Source: Leucaena leucocephala
Lineage: Eukaryota > Streptophyta > Magnoliopsida > Fabales > Fabaceae
Assembly (NCBI GenBank): GCA_037074615.1
Contig: CM073535.1
Span: 4,402,001-4,466,000 of the forward strand
Length of the DNA: 64,000 nucleotides
Reading direction: 5' to 3'
Positions 21,928 to 34,884 of this stretch are shown here, one piece after another. The position numbers and the translations under genes are program-made. Position 1 is the first letter of the stretch. Each line of letters begins with the position of its first letter. The notes beneath the pieces were generated by a model. That model made no database searches. It was not told the DNA's origin and saw only the letters and a list, made by a program, of their open reading frames with translations.

Positions 21928-24900
21928 ATGAAGATCAACGTAAACTCCGTCGCTCGCAAAGTGGAGGTTGACAATCGCATACCCCTCCATTATTATTACC
22001 GAATTGCCGATAATCTTCTCAAACAGGTATCCCTTAAGATTTCTTCTCCTGCCCGCCTTTCATTCCCTCTTTCCTCTGTCGTGCTGGATTTTTTTTTTTC
22101 TTAATTCTAGATGTAGGTATGTTAGGGTTTTAATTCTCTTTAGTTAGCAATTTCATCTTGAAGTTTCTCGAAGCTGTGAATAGAAACCCGTGATTTGTCC
22201 GTGCATATGCAAGAGGTCTTTTTTAATTGCGGATAACAAACTCGTAAGTTAAAGGGCAATGTTGGTCCTTTTATTCCTGCGTCTTAGGCAGATGCCTTAA
22301 GAAGTTGTTGGGCAGCGATATGAATGCTTGTTTCTATTCTTTATTGGTTTATATTCTATATCCTACCGTCGATCACCATCGGTAATAGAGAAAATGAGCA
22401 GATTTCCAACAAGCTAAGGTTGGAGGTTGCTGCAACTTGATCTCCTTCTTACTAGGATCGGACAGCATCCAGATGAGTTTAGGGAACTTACATGGATAAA
22501 TTATCTTATTGTAAGTTCTATGTAGAGGACTGAAAATAATGTGATGGATCTATGATTACTGATAAGTGAAAGATGCTAATCAATATAACTACTCGTGGCA
22601 ATCATCTCGATGTACCAAAATCAACAATTTCCTTAACGGTTGAGGGTAGATTGAAGGCTGAATCAATCAACTCTAGATTACTGTTGCTTTTGCTGAATGA
22701 AATGTGTTTCGTATAGAAAAGCTCTTCATCTTCAAGCATGCTAAATTGTTATAAATAGAAATATGATTTCTATTCTTAACAAAAAGAAAGAAATATGATT
22801 TCTATCAAACAAGTCTGAATGTCAAGATGTGACTAAGGTTTGTCCAGGTGGTGCAGATGAGGTGCTTTCTTTTGTTTTTTTGTTTTAAAACATCTTTATG
22901 TTGACTATGACACATGCAAACAGATACTCGTATCTGCATGGAAGAACTTGTTTTTCCTATCCTAAAGTTACATTTAGATTAACTTTGACCTATGCATTTG
23001 GTGCTTGCTTTTGGATTTTCATTATTTTCCTTGGTGATTTTATGGAGTAACTATTTTATATCTTGCAATTAGGCTAATATCTACCGGGAGGAGAACAATA
23101 TAGTTGACTTGTATGTCATACTTCTCAGATTTTCAAGGTAAACTGATGAAAAAAATCCTTTGATTTCCTCAGTTATGAACTGGTATGGTTGCAGTTAAAT
23201 TGTGTTTAAACTTCTATATTTTTCTCTAACTATACATGATTTTTTTCTTTTTAAGTTTGGTTTCTGAAACTATACCATTTCATCGAGATTACCAGGGTTC
23301 ACTTCCCCAAGAAAAAGCAGCGTATAAGAAGGTAAGAAACTGCGTTGTTTGCCATTTTGTTAGGTGGATGTATTTTTATCTGTTTAATACAGTCCAATAT
23401 GCGGTAATCACTTTATTTTCCTTTCACTCTTCCATCCCAGAGGTTGCTAGCTGTATTGGATGAACTTGAATCTTTGAAGCCAGAATTCAAAAAGGTTAAT
23501 GAATTGAACGAGTTACGTGGGAATGCTCTATTTCCTAAAGTTAATGACTCCAACGAGGCTTTGCACAGTTCAGTGACTTCATCTTTGGAATGGCCTGCTG
23601 TCAATAATAATACTTACTCAAGAATGGATTCTAAACAGGTAAGCTATTGATGATGCGTTGTTTGTGTTGCTTACCTGTGTGCTGTACAAATTTCATTTTA
23701 CTTGCTTCCTTTCCATTTTGTCTGATCAAGATACCATTTGTGTGCTTGAGAGAATGTATAATATTTTTTATTTATTTCCTTTTGAAGTATCATGACATGT
23801 CTGTGATGCAGTTGTTTAATTCTCAAGACTTCAAATATTTTGCTTTGTTTGCCTACGTGCGGTTTATGCCCATTAACCCTTTCTTTTTCATCTGTGTTTT
23901 CTTGGCTTGATACAGCCGCAGCCTGCTAGGTTGGGTCTGCAGTCTTCATGGGAATATAATAATAATGCTGGTCATTACGTATCTTCAAATGCTGTGCCTA
24001 TGGACAAGCAGTTTCAGAAACTGTATGTGTCTTGTTCTAATTGTATTCTATTCTTTTGGACTATTTCTATACGAGGCCAGCATGTAAGTAAGAGCTACAT
24101 TTTTCTATGGAACCTCTTTGGTTTTAGCCGTTACAGGACACATTACTTTTCTCATCAAATTTGAGCTTGGTTGGCTGGTTTTCAATGTTCTGAGTTCTGA
24201 CTCCTCTTTTTATCATTAAGTTCTTTTTGTTGTTTTTACGCCTAAATGAGTTCAATTTTGCATGTTTCATGGTTTACATTCCTTTGTGTCCACATTCTCC
24301 CCCCATCCCTCCAAAAGGAAAAATCAAAGAATAAATAGATGAGAGAAAAGTTTGAAGTTAGTATTTGATTATGATTTTGTTTTCTGTTATAAGTTTTGAA
24401 AGAATTGTTGTGTACTACTTTTGTATTCACTATAATAAATATCAATGCCTTATTTGCATATCGTGGTTGCTTATATATATATATATATATATATATTCTC
24501 TCACAACTCAAGTTTATTTTACTCTGAACATCTTCAGTTGGCTCCTCCTCTTTGTTTTTCAGCAGCTTGTATGTTGTGAGTTGTGATTTTTTTCAACGAA
24601 TATTATTTTCCCCACGTTTTGCTTTTAAGGTTTATTTTTCAAAAAGTATGTATAGGCATATGCTTAATGATGGGATATGATAATCGCTTGTGGGAATGTG
24701 CAGATCTCTTAGTTTCCCTCTTCCAAAGGAGGAGACTCTATCCAGACACTCATTTTTGGGACCAAATGGTCTTCGGGGCCAGTGGCTTGGCCCAAGTGCA
24801 GGAATGAAGGTACTATTGCAGGGTGGCATTCTAGTTTTGTGCAAATTAAGATAGTGTTTGCTTTTAATAACATAAAGATATTTGTTTTGGATGTTTGCAG

Positions 24901-27900
24901 GTTCACTATCCAAGCAGTAGTGATTTGACTATTGCTGAGAATTCAAGGTTAGAAACATCCGTTCTTTCTTCAGAACGAATTTAGTAGGTCTTTTTAATCA
25001 TTTATAATTTTGGCATGATTTTAGTGGTGCTTACACTGGCTATTGTGGTGTACTTCCTTTATGGAAGTTCTCCTGCCCCCCTTTTTTATCTACATTGTTC
25101 TTTCTTTGAAAAGAAATCGTATTAGAAGTTTAGTCTGTTTGTTAATTGTCACTTTACTGTGTTTTATCTAGCTTTCTACCTGAAACATTACTAGTTGTAA
25201 AATTTTAACACTTCTTATTTTTGTTGTCGATGTTGATAGTCTGAATCAGGATGGAAAATATGATCTTGTGGCAGTTAAAGAGGGTGATCCAGGAACAGGC
25301 ATGTCCACAATGGATTCGGTGCTCTCCTTGGATGATGGAAGTTGGTCACGTCCTGCTGATGAGTCATGTCCTCCTCTTTTGAATGAATCAGGGGACAGTC
25401 ACTTCCAGTTGCTCAACATTAAGCAACCTTCACCCCCTCCAGTTCTTGCTAAGGTTCAGCCAGAATATGCCCCAATTCCTCCTTCAAGAGTTGCAGATCC
25501 AAGACCAGGACCGGCTAAGTCTTCTCCGGATTCTCCAGTTGGTACTGCTGGATATCAACACCTACATATTGTAAGTGCCATAATTCTTTTAGAAAGCATA
25601 TGTGTTGCTTTGCTTCTCTTGGTTATTAGCATTACTTGTTCTGTTCTGTTGTTAGTTTTACTTTTTCGTTATACTGAGTCAAAGTTATCTTACTTTCGTG
25701 TAATTTTGTGTTGCAGCCTGTCAAAATGATGGATGATTTTTTGAGATTGGCTCAGGAAAATACACGGAAAAACCTAGAGACATGTGGCGTTCTTGCAGGG
25801 TCCTTGGTAAGAGCACTCAATTTTAAATCATGTCATTTTCTAGACCCCACCTAGTGGGGTAAAGCTTGTTATTGTTGTTATTTTCTAGATGTCTTGACTC
25901 TTGATTGCTAATAATAGTTTGGTGTTTGAAATCTGTGGGGCTGTAGAGAAACAGGGTTTTCCATATTACTACACTCATAATCCCAAAGCAGGAATCAACT
26001 CCTGACACGGTAAGAAAACGATCATCTTTAAGTTATTGCCTGAGTGTTGTGATCTATATTACTTTCCCTCAATCTCAATGTGATCTAAACCCTTACTATT
26101 TAGTGCTTGAAAGGGCAACTTTCATGTGTAGAGGCTAATTCCAGTTAGACCCAGTTTGGTGATATAATGTTTAACTCCACATTGACTTTGAGACGCACTG
26201 AGTGATGACTGATGAGGTCTTGCAAATTGTTTTTGTTAGGAGAGGTCTTGCATTTTTCTAGTGATATTATTGATAACTCATAACTACTTAAGTGGAAGCA
26301 TTGCTTGAAACTCCATTACCACTGTAGATCATGTGAGAGAATTCTACTCCAACAACCAGTTTTGTTGTCTATTTTAGTGAACTTAATATTGGTATGGCCA
26401 ATTATTGGAAACAAGATACTGGTTATTCAATACGTAACAGTTTGAAATACAAGATTGTAGGAAATACAGTTTTATCGTTTGTTAATATCTTAATCTACTT
26501 GTGTCTTTTACTCTTCTATATTTTGTCCTTATTTTCCCATTCTATAATTATGCGGCTAACTGCTTTTATTTTTCAGTGCCAAACATTGAATGAGGAAGAG
26601 ATATTTGACGTTCAAGACCGTTTATCTCTTTTTCCTTTAGGCTGGATACATGTAAGTTCTCCTTTATCCTCATGAGTGGAAGTTTTCTTTTTTCAGTTTA
26701 ATCCTATGGAAGAATATGTTATTTGTACCTGTGAGGTGGCAACAAGAATTATATCATGTATCTGATCCCTGCTTAGAGCTTAACTGGAAATTATATTGAA
26801 TTTCATGGAATGCAACAGATGCGGGTTTTGTAAGAATTAAAGGGAGGTAATTGACAAGAAAGAATTTATGGTGCATTAGAAAGAACTTTGAGATGAGATA
26901 TTTAACTCCAACAAATTTAAGAATTTGTATGCTTCTGGTGAAATATCTTGGATCTATTATCTCTACATCATAGGTGATCATTTCTTCCTTCCTATGTGTG
27001 AATCATACTTTTAAATACTGCTTGAGATCCCTTAACACGTTGATTTGTTGATAAGTGTATTAGTAGTTTTCATGCAATTGCTAGGCCCCATTTGAGAAAG
27101 AGCAAGCTTTTGTGGCAAATTTTCTAGCATATTTTATATTTTGTCCTTTTCTTCTTCCTTCCCTTAACCATTTCTTTCATCCATTTTTTTTGGTATTAAA
27201 GATTTAAATGTCGTCTCTTTTGTCTGGTTAATTTTTCATTTGGATTACAGACACACCCATCACAGACTTGTTTCATGTCATCAGTGGATCTCCATACACA
27301 TTATTCATACCAGGTAAGAGGACTATTATTTTTTTCTTCTCACATTAGGGCTACAAAAGAACACTTCATTTTAACCTAAAAAGTGAAAGGGGGTTTCTTT
27401 TAATGTAGGTTTCAAAGGGGGTTTCTTGGTCAATTTATGAACCCAATGAATTAATTACTCTGCTGTTAGCTAATGATATGGGCAAGGAAGTATGTGATAC
27501 CTAAGTCCCACACTGGGTAGCATGGGCAGATCAATAGTGTACTTCAGCATGCTTAGGAACCTAAAAGAATTTCCTAGCTTGCTTAGGAACCTAAAAGATT
27601 TTCTACCTCAATTAGCTAATTTTTGGGGAAGGGTTTCCTAGCTTGCTTAGGAACCTATCGGCTAATTGCTTCTCAATTATGATTGCATGATAGGGTTACA
27701 GCTTGTAATATCTGACATTGACTTTGGTCAGCAGCTTCATGTAGAATAGAATTTCTTTTTGGGAAAAAAATTCTTATATATTATTGTGATTGTATCTTGA
27801 TGAAACAATATATTTTATGCTTTGTTTTAGATCATGTTACCAGAGGCAATTGCAATTGTCATGGCCCCTACAGATACAAAAAGGTGCCTTTTTTTTTGGT

Positions 27901-28207
27901 GTGTTTTTGCTCATTTCAAATTTAGAGTGCTCATTGTACTTATTTCCAGAATAACCTAATTTACCTTTTCTATTGCATCATTATTATATTTAACTGTTGC
28001 TAATTAGAACTCTGCATTTGCTGGCGATCCAGTCCACATGGTATATTTCATCTGTCTGATCCTGGCGGTGTGTCAGTAATTCGCAACTGTCAGCAACGTG
28101 GATTTCATCCCCATGAGGAGTCTTCCGATGGAAGCCCAATTTATGAACATTGCTCTCATGTCTATATGAACGGTAACCTGAAGTTTGATGTTGTTGACCT
28201 TCGATAG
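21928..28207 (+). CDS. AMSH3: AMSH3-like ubiquitin thioesterase (JAMM deubiquitinase)
   Basis: Fourteen exons: 21928-22026, 23073-23137, 23256-23331, 23441-23638, 23916-24022, 24704-24809, 24901-24947, 25240-25570, 25717-25806, 25947-26009, 26577-26651, 27251-27313, 27831-27883 and 28033-28207, giving 515 residues. AMSH enzymes cleave Lys63- and Lys48-linked ubiquitin chains at endosomes with ESCRT-III; Arabidopsis AMSH3 (about 507 aa) is essential for vacuole biogenesis. The N-terminal MIT-like helical domain (MKINVNSVARKVEVDNRIPL, ISRE-like IYREENNIV, FSSLVSETIPFHRDYQ) is followed by a Ser/Pro-rich linker (ADPRPGPAKSSPDSP). The MPN+ domain holds an intact JAMM zinc site: Glu in NLETCGVLAGSL, then GWIHTHPSQTCFMSSVD. 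It ends SHVYMNGNLKFDVVDLR. The start at 21928 matches the family N-terminus, although the frame stays open upstream to 21670. Confidence 0.93.
25835..25889 (+). mobile_element. Roughly 35-bp RTE-type LINE 3' tail inserted in AMSH3 intron 9
   Basis: ATTTTCTAGA is repeated exactly at 25835-25844 and 25880-25889. Between them lies CCCCACCTAGTGGGGTAAAG then CTTGTTATTGTTGTT. This matches the 3' end of the LINE at 48964-49566 read on its own strand (GACCCCATTTAATGGGATAA, GGCTTGTTGTTGTTG). An extreme 5'-truncated LINE insertion with target duplication explains it. Confidence 0.75.
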
Positions 28208-29060
28208 AGATGATTTAGGCTTGCGGAAGAACATCTTTCCAGAGTTAAACAAGAAGGGCACTTTTTCTTATCTGAATGTCTGGTTGAAAATTGAACTTCA
28301 TGCTGATTCTTTTGTATTTAGTGAGTGACCCACCTTGAGAATTTGTATTATCCCAGGGAAATTGCACGAGATGATTGTATGATAAAAGAAAGATGGTTGT
28401 GTAAATAATGGTATTAATTTAGAGGTGAAGAAACGAGAAATATGGCAACTGTTACGCAAGATGGCACAGTGAATTGGGGGGATGCCATCGGATACATCTT
28501 ACAGGGCTAATGTTAAGGTGAATTCCTTGTATAGACATGTTCATGGTCATTAGTTTGCTATTTTCTTTTTGTTTCTTTTTTCTCTTTTGGTGTTTGGTGG
28601 TTCACTGATCATAAGGAACAAGGAGTAAAACTGAAGTGTTAATGGATCATTATTCATTTATTTGTGATCCTTCATTGAATGTGGTGCGCAAATTGGACTC
28701 ACTTTCAAATTTCATCCTCAATGTTATGGTAGTTTGAGAGCAACCTTCCCCACAACCCTCCTTCCCCCCAACCCCCAAAAGAAAAAACGGAAGAACAAAA
28801 AAGAAATTGAGACTTTACATTTAAGATTAAAAATACTTTACATTCCGGACTAGGAGTATATACTTTCACCCATTTATAGGATTACTTTTGCCCCACTGAA
28901 CGGGAAAAGACATGCTCTGCTCTAATAACACCCCATCGCCATGGAATGACCATTTTCTGTTTGAGAGGCCTGCACAATGCACAAAAATAAATTAGCAAAT
29001 ATCAACCTTGCTGAGAGCTAACAAAATCACGGTTTTTTTTCACACTGTAATTTTTGGAAG

Positions 29061-29245
29061 GGGTTGGACTCACATATTATATAAAAGTAAGGCAAAATCA
29101 TTTTTTTTTATAGGTGATATTAATATTAGGTAAGACAAGTTATCATTTATCTTTAGGTATAAGTCTAGATACCTAAGAGATATGAAGTTTCCCTAAATAT
29201 CGTGACTGAAACCACAACAAAGTGATACTCTACAAGGATAAAAAA
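29061..29245. repeat. Dispersed repeat of about 230 bp, copy 2 of 4 (incomplete)
   Basis: Starts GGGTTGGACTCAC and shares GGTGATATTAATATTAGGTA and CAACAAAGTGATACTCTA with the other copies. The right end is missing or too diverged to place. Confidence 0.55.
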
Positions 29246-30558
29246 TCAGTTTTTTGTTACAAACCATTTTGGTCCTTATTATAAAAGTCCATAGTGAAAG
29301 AAGTTTTTGATCATAATATTAATGATTGTTTTCCAATGTTTCACTCGTTTAATGACTTAACTATCATTAATCAATATGTAAAAATGAGTTAAAATGAATT
29401 TATAATAACAACCAGAGAGTGTGGTACCGCATCAGGACAGAACTACAAAATCCAGTTGGGATCCCTGTAACGCGTCATCCACTCGTCATTCATATTGTCC
29501 TGCAAGAATTCCAGGAGACATTCTTGTGACTTTAGTTTAGACAGACTCATCAATTAATTAGTACATATTTTTTTCCCATTTTAACTCTTAACGCATGTGA
29601 AATTTAAGAACAAGAGGTAGAAAATAGAAATCCAATGTCAGCCCATTCATGTAAATCTTGTATAAAACTATGGACGTACCACCCCACGCATGCTTGAAAT
29701 TTGAATGGGACAAACAAAAGGACACTGATGCCAAGGCATGAAAATAAAAAGGGAGACCCACTAGTCCTCCCAATTGGCCGGCTGTTATGACTTCCACATG
29801 TGAGGTTGAGCCACAAAAGAGGACCATTCCCTTTAAATTTGTTTCATTAATAAATTGGTTTGGTCATGGGATCAATTGGGCATCGACGGTACCAAAACTA
29901 GCTGCTCTCATTTAATATTACGTTGTTAACATTCTGGCTTTGGTTCTTAGAATTGAAGTGTTCTTAGGTGGAACCATTAAATGTAATGTCCTCCTCTCCT
30001 CATGTCTCTTCACGTGTGTAAGCGTACATGGCCTTCGATACGCGTCCATCGTACATGTGACCCTATTCAATATCTACGTACCCCTCACAAGGAAGAGGCA
30101 TTGACGTTGACTTTTTATATCAACGTTTCTAACTGAAAAGCATATATTGTCATTGTTAATTAATCAATATTAACCTCTATTTGATATATCACATCTCATA
30201 GCTCCAAATTAATAAAAGTAAAACTATACGTGAGTAACCCTCTTTATGAACACCTGTCTCTTAATAAAAGTACAAATTAATGTTTTGAATACAAGTCATT
30301 AACATAAAATTGATCTAATGTTATAAGATGCCATTAAATTCTTCTAAATAATTTTTTTTAATACAAGTCTAAAGGAGAACTTATCACAAAAGACTAATAT
30401 ATAAAATCTCTTAAATTTATAAAATACACTTACAAGAATACCGAGGTGGGACTCAACATTATATATCTTCATCTTGAAAAACAACCATTATATCCTTCCT
30501 TTGACAATTTTAGAATGTAAGCGCAACATGCATATACATGTATTTTATATGGAATTAT

Positions 30559-31337
30559 TAGGGGTATTCATTAGCAGGGCAACCTCTTGGCCGGTGTCAT
30601 GTTCAAAAAAAGTATGGGTTGCATTTTGTAGCCTGATGCTCAGTCCTACTCGATAAAAGCCCTAACTATTTTGGGCTGGGCGTGGGCGGGTTATATATAT
30701 CCAAATTGTGATACCATGCTCATATTTTGGAAAACAATCTGTAATTATAAACTTCTAAAATAATACTATATTCATATATCTTCAAGAGTTAAATATCTAT
30801 AATCCACTAAAAATAAGGTAACAAAAAGATAATAATTAAAGTCTTGAAATTCATTGCATATAAAAAAAAGTCTTGAAATCTAAATAATTTATAATTGTAA
30901 CTTTTTATCAATTTCTCAAATGTTGACAAAGATGAAGCATCTAAAAAAATAAAATAAATAATTATAATTTATAATGTAATTATATTATGATTAGTAAAGT
31001 TAAAGAAAAAGAAAAAAATTAATATAGTTATAAATATTAAAAGACGCAACTTACCTACTTAACTACTCATATTTTTAAAATGATTCTTTAGTCACTAGTA
31101 GCTATCATATTATCCCTTCTAAATATAGCATCTAGGGAGAAAAGTAAAAAAGTAAAAGAATGAGTGCTCATGGACAGGGCAGGGCAACCTCCTACCCGGT
31201 GCCCAGCCCAAAAAAAATATAGGCTGCATTTTGCAGCCTGATGCCTGACCCTACCCTATATTTATTGGGCTAGGTAGGGCTTTTTTTTCGCAGACTCGAG
31301 TAGGCATACTGGGCTGCGGGCTTTATGAACACACCTA
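30559..31337. mobile_element. hAT-like non-autonomous element, copy 2 of 3
   Basis: Inverted ends TAGGGGTATTCAT at 30559 and ATGAACACACCTA ending 31337. The flanks GGAATTAT and AAAAGTAT agree at only 5 of 8 positions, so the target duplication is decayed or the insertion site was rearranged. Near each end is a direct copy of a block with CAGGGCAACCTC, a GGTTGCATTTTGTAGCC-like palindrome (30617-30633, 31222-31238) and GATGC. The interior matches 53576-54348 closely. No transposase is encoded. Confidence 0.7.
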
Positions 31338-31703
31338 AAAAGTATTAGTAAATATTAGGTTCATGGATATACATAATAGATATGAAATTAAGCAAAATTG
31401 TTATTTTTTTTTTGGTGGGGGCAAGACCTACAGTGTAGGTGTATCCCTGCAATGAATTGGGGCGTTCATGTATGTAGGGCATATTTATTGTCCAAATTCT
31501 CATATGCATAAAAATTATTTATTTTAAGAAAAGCTCAGTCATTCATCAGTTGCTCTCGATGGAGCAATTTTCTAAATAATAATTAGATAATTGTTCTCAA
31601 CAAAATCAGACTATTCAGATTACTTGAATAATCAAGATTTAATCAAAATCGCAATCTTTTTTTTTTCACTTTTGAAGTGGAAATAATCAAAAGCAGATTG
31701 GCT

Positions 31704-31975
31704 TCATTTAAGATGTTACTCTTCCTGCCTTTATATAGAAGTTAGTTGGAGAGTTAGATTTAATCTTAAATATAAGATATTAATTTATTTTATATATAAT
31801 ATTTATCATTTTTACCCAAACTAATTTAATAAATTATAAATTTATATCTAATATAATGTTATACATAATTATTCCAGGGAAATCGTCATGTCACATTTAT
31901 TATCATTAACTAATTTATTTATTTATTTTAATATATTTAAATTAATTAACTAGTTCTTATATTAAAAATTAGAGA
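31704..31975. repeat. Stowaway-like MITE relic
   Basis: Begins TTACTCTTCCTGCCTTTATATAGAAG, similar to the CTCCCTCCGTnCCTnAnTATAAG ends typical of Stowaway elements. The interior resembles 34080-34306, 38396-38640, 41305-41569 and 60385-60590. The right end is unclear. Confidence 0.35.
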
Positions 31976-33555
31976 CAATATAAGATTTGACTAATTTTAG
32001 TACAAGTTGGTTAAGCACAGATTTGATCTATCCAAAAGAAACTGGAACGGACTCAAAGTTTTAATCTTATATAGAAGCTCAACACAGAATTCTCCAAATA
32101 TATAGATGCATCGCTTCAACAAGGAGGCAATCAAAATGTGTTTCAAAATATATGTGGTTAAAAGTTAAAAATAATTTCACCACTTAGGGGCAAAAGAGGG
32201 GTAAAAAAGATTTCAAGTATGTTTGGAGAGAAAAATGAAACGAGAAAAATAGGGAGAAAAAAAAGAATATTAAGAAGTAATTTTTTAAATAATAAAAAAT
32301 TTACTATTTTTAAGAATTTCTTCTTTTAGTATTGTGCCCTATATACACACTACCAGGTTGTAGATACATGTTCTTTTCCATAAATGGCAACTAACGCGTC
32401 ATTGTAAGTTAGGCCACGCGGCTCATTTGGGGATGTATTTGGAATCAAGAGATATGGAATACGATGGCCCCATAAAGGGGACAAAAAGTTATGTAATGAA
32501 ATCGACGGCCAAAAATAAAGAAGAAAAGATATAAATAACACCCAACCACTCACCCACGGAATGAAGGCTGGTTAAACAAGTTGCATTCTTACTTTTTTTT
32601 TTTAAAAAAATACTTTTGAAATTTCATTTCATATTAAAGTCAATGTTCTTGGAATTTTTGTTTCATGATTCAATTTTGATAATAATTCCTTTGAGAAAAA
32701 CAATACTCCCAAGAAAATATTGTAATTGTAATTTTAAGATTGCCACGAGCTTATATATCCTACATCTTCATCAGTAATTATTGACACGGTACTTGTATTT
32801 TATAATGAAAAACAACATTACATATTTTTCCTAGAAAAAAAAATTGCATTGAGATCTCATTGATAGCTAAAACAAAATAAAATTTTCCACACATCATTAT
32901 ACTTACGATTTGATTGGAAAATGTCACAAAAAATATTGAAACAAGGGCATGGAATTTTGAGGAAATAAATTACAGAGAGAAGTGAAGTTAGAATTGAAGC
33001 ACATCAAACACAACAAACTAAAGATTAAGAAAGTGCCAACATATTATTGGCATTTTAGTTTTGATGCATTTTATGAGTGAGGGAATGATATTGTTGTTTG
33101 TGGCTGACATTGTTGCAAACTCGTTTTCTGCAGTGATCAGTATAAAACGTCACATTCATACACATCTCTGAAGTGGTCACTGAGAAGGAATTGAGATGCA
33201 GATATGAAGAAGAACTAGAAATATTAACCCAAGAAAAACAGACAGAAAAATTTGTATGCACAAGTATTTCAAGTTTTCGTTTTTTTTTCTTTTGATAGTT
33301 TTGTATGAACAAGAAAAAATGGGTAGTTTTGCATGCACAAAAAAAATAAAGAGAAAAGTTTTGTATGCACAAGAAAAATTTGATAGTTTTTCAAAGTGAT
33401 AAAAATATGAGAGGGAGGGAGAGAAATTGTAGTATATAATAACGTAAGAGAAACAATTAACTTAAGGCTAAACAATTAAATTGAGTATCTCACCATATTT
33501 CAAATATAATTATTTTTAATAAAAAATATTTATATATAAAAAATATTAAATTATA

Positions 33556-34010
33556 TAAAATCTTTTATAAATTTTAAGTTAGTTACATATAACCTTCTTA
33601 ACATTTAAAAATTTAAATTAAAAATCATAATATTTTATGTTTTATTTATTAAAATCTTAACATTAAAATTGTCGTTCAAATTAATAGTTTTTATCATATT
33701 ATAATTTTTATATTTTTTATTATATATCATATAATTTAAAAAATAATATTTGAATCTTAATGCTTTCTTAACTACTTAAAATAAAATACCTATAAAATAT
33801 GTATTTTTAATTAAAAAATATAAATTACTTAAAATTACATATAAATTGCCAAAGTGTTATTATAATATGACAAAAACTGTTAATTTTAACTACAATTTTA
33901 TTGTTAGGGATTTGATAATTAAAACGTGAAATATTAAGGTTATTAATTTAAATTTTTAAAAGTTAAGGAGGTTATGTATAACTGTCTCAAGGTTCAAAGG
34001 GATTTTGTAT
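33556..34010. mobile_element. MULE-like element with inverted repeats of about 90 bp
   Basis: The left 33556-33645 and the right 33925-34010 are imperfect reverse complements. They share blocks such as ATATAACCTTCTTAAC, TTTAAAAATTTAAATTAA and CATAATATTTTATGTTTTAT-like sequence. A related pair flanks about 42341-43040. Long terminal inverted repeats without coding capacity fit a non-autonomous Mutator-like element. No clear 9-bp target duplication was found. Confidence 0.5.
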
Positions 34011-34079
34011 ATTTTAGCTTAAAAAAATTGAAACTTTGCTTGAACATGAGCAAATTTGTATTTCATGTTATAAACTATT

Positions 34080-34306
34080 CCTCTGGTCATAAATATTGAG
34101 CCTAATTAAATAGTTGATCTTGATCTTAAATATAAAATATATTTTCTATATTTATTAATTTTTTTAATTTTTCTCAAATTACCTCAATTAATACTCTCTC
34201 AACAATAATCAAGTAAAGGAAAGAGAGAGAGTTAAGAAAAATAATTATGATATTTTAAAAAAATATATTATATTAATTTAACTATCATATAGGATAAAAG
34301 GGATTA
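34080..34306. repeat. Stowaway-like MITE relic
   Basis: Left end TATTCCTCTGGTCATAAATA and right end (other strand) TAATCCCTTTTATCCTATAT. The interior shares ATACTCTC..AATAATnAAGTAAA and ATTTTAAAAAAATATATTAT with other copies in the window. Confidence 0.4.
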
Positions 34307-34855
34307 CGCTCTACAATTTTGAAAGATAACAGCATTTCAGTTGTCTTTTGTAATTAGAACCATTTGACATCCACACGTTCACATCATAAGGTTCATACAC
34401 ACACATCGAATATTTATATATGATAATTACGTGATGCATCTGTTTTGAAGGTATGAAAGCAAACATGGTTAAGTGGCAGACGCAACAACGTTGGAATAAT
34501 ATCACTTTTTTTTTTTTCTTAAGGAAACAAACGTATTCTTAAGAATTAAGGACACGAGATGTTCTATGGCAACTTTCAGTTTATTTGATGCCTCATCAAG
34601 AATCTCAGCACCACAGTCAAATACTTGTTGAACTTAATTAATTCCTTATATGAACTTCTTTTGCAAGATTTTTTAATTAGAAACAAATAAGCATTTTACT
34701 CCTGATTATTACCCCCCCCTCCCCCCCAAATTTTTAAGTTACATGTTGATGTTCCCTTCAAAAAGAAAATATATATCAGTAAGTATTTCCCCCAGTTATT
34801 TAGCATTTGGTCGGGTCAATCTAATAAATGCTATGTGAACCATCCTCCCTCCCCA

Positions 34856-34884
34856 TACATGCATGCATGCATACATACATACAT
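34856..34884. repeat. Tetranucleotide microsatellite (ATGC/ATAC)
   Basis: CATACATGCATGCATGCATA followed by CATACATACATG. Just upstream, at 34711-34729, is a C-rich run interrupted by one T. Confidence 0.85.

Noticed and set aside
33055..33475. Minus-strand frames rich in Phe and Ser
   Set aside because: Composition follows T-rich repeats; no conserved motif and no splice-supported extension.
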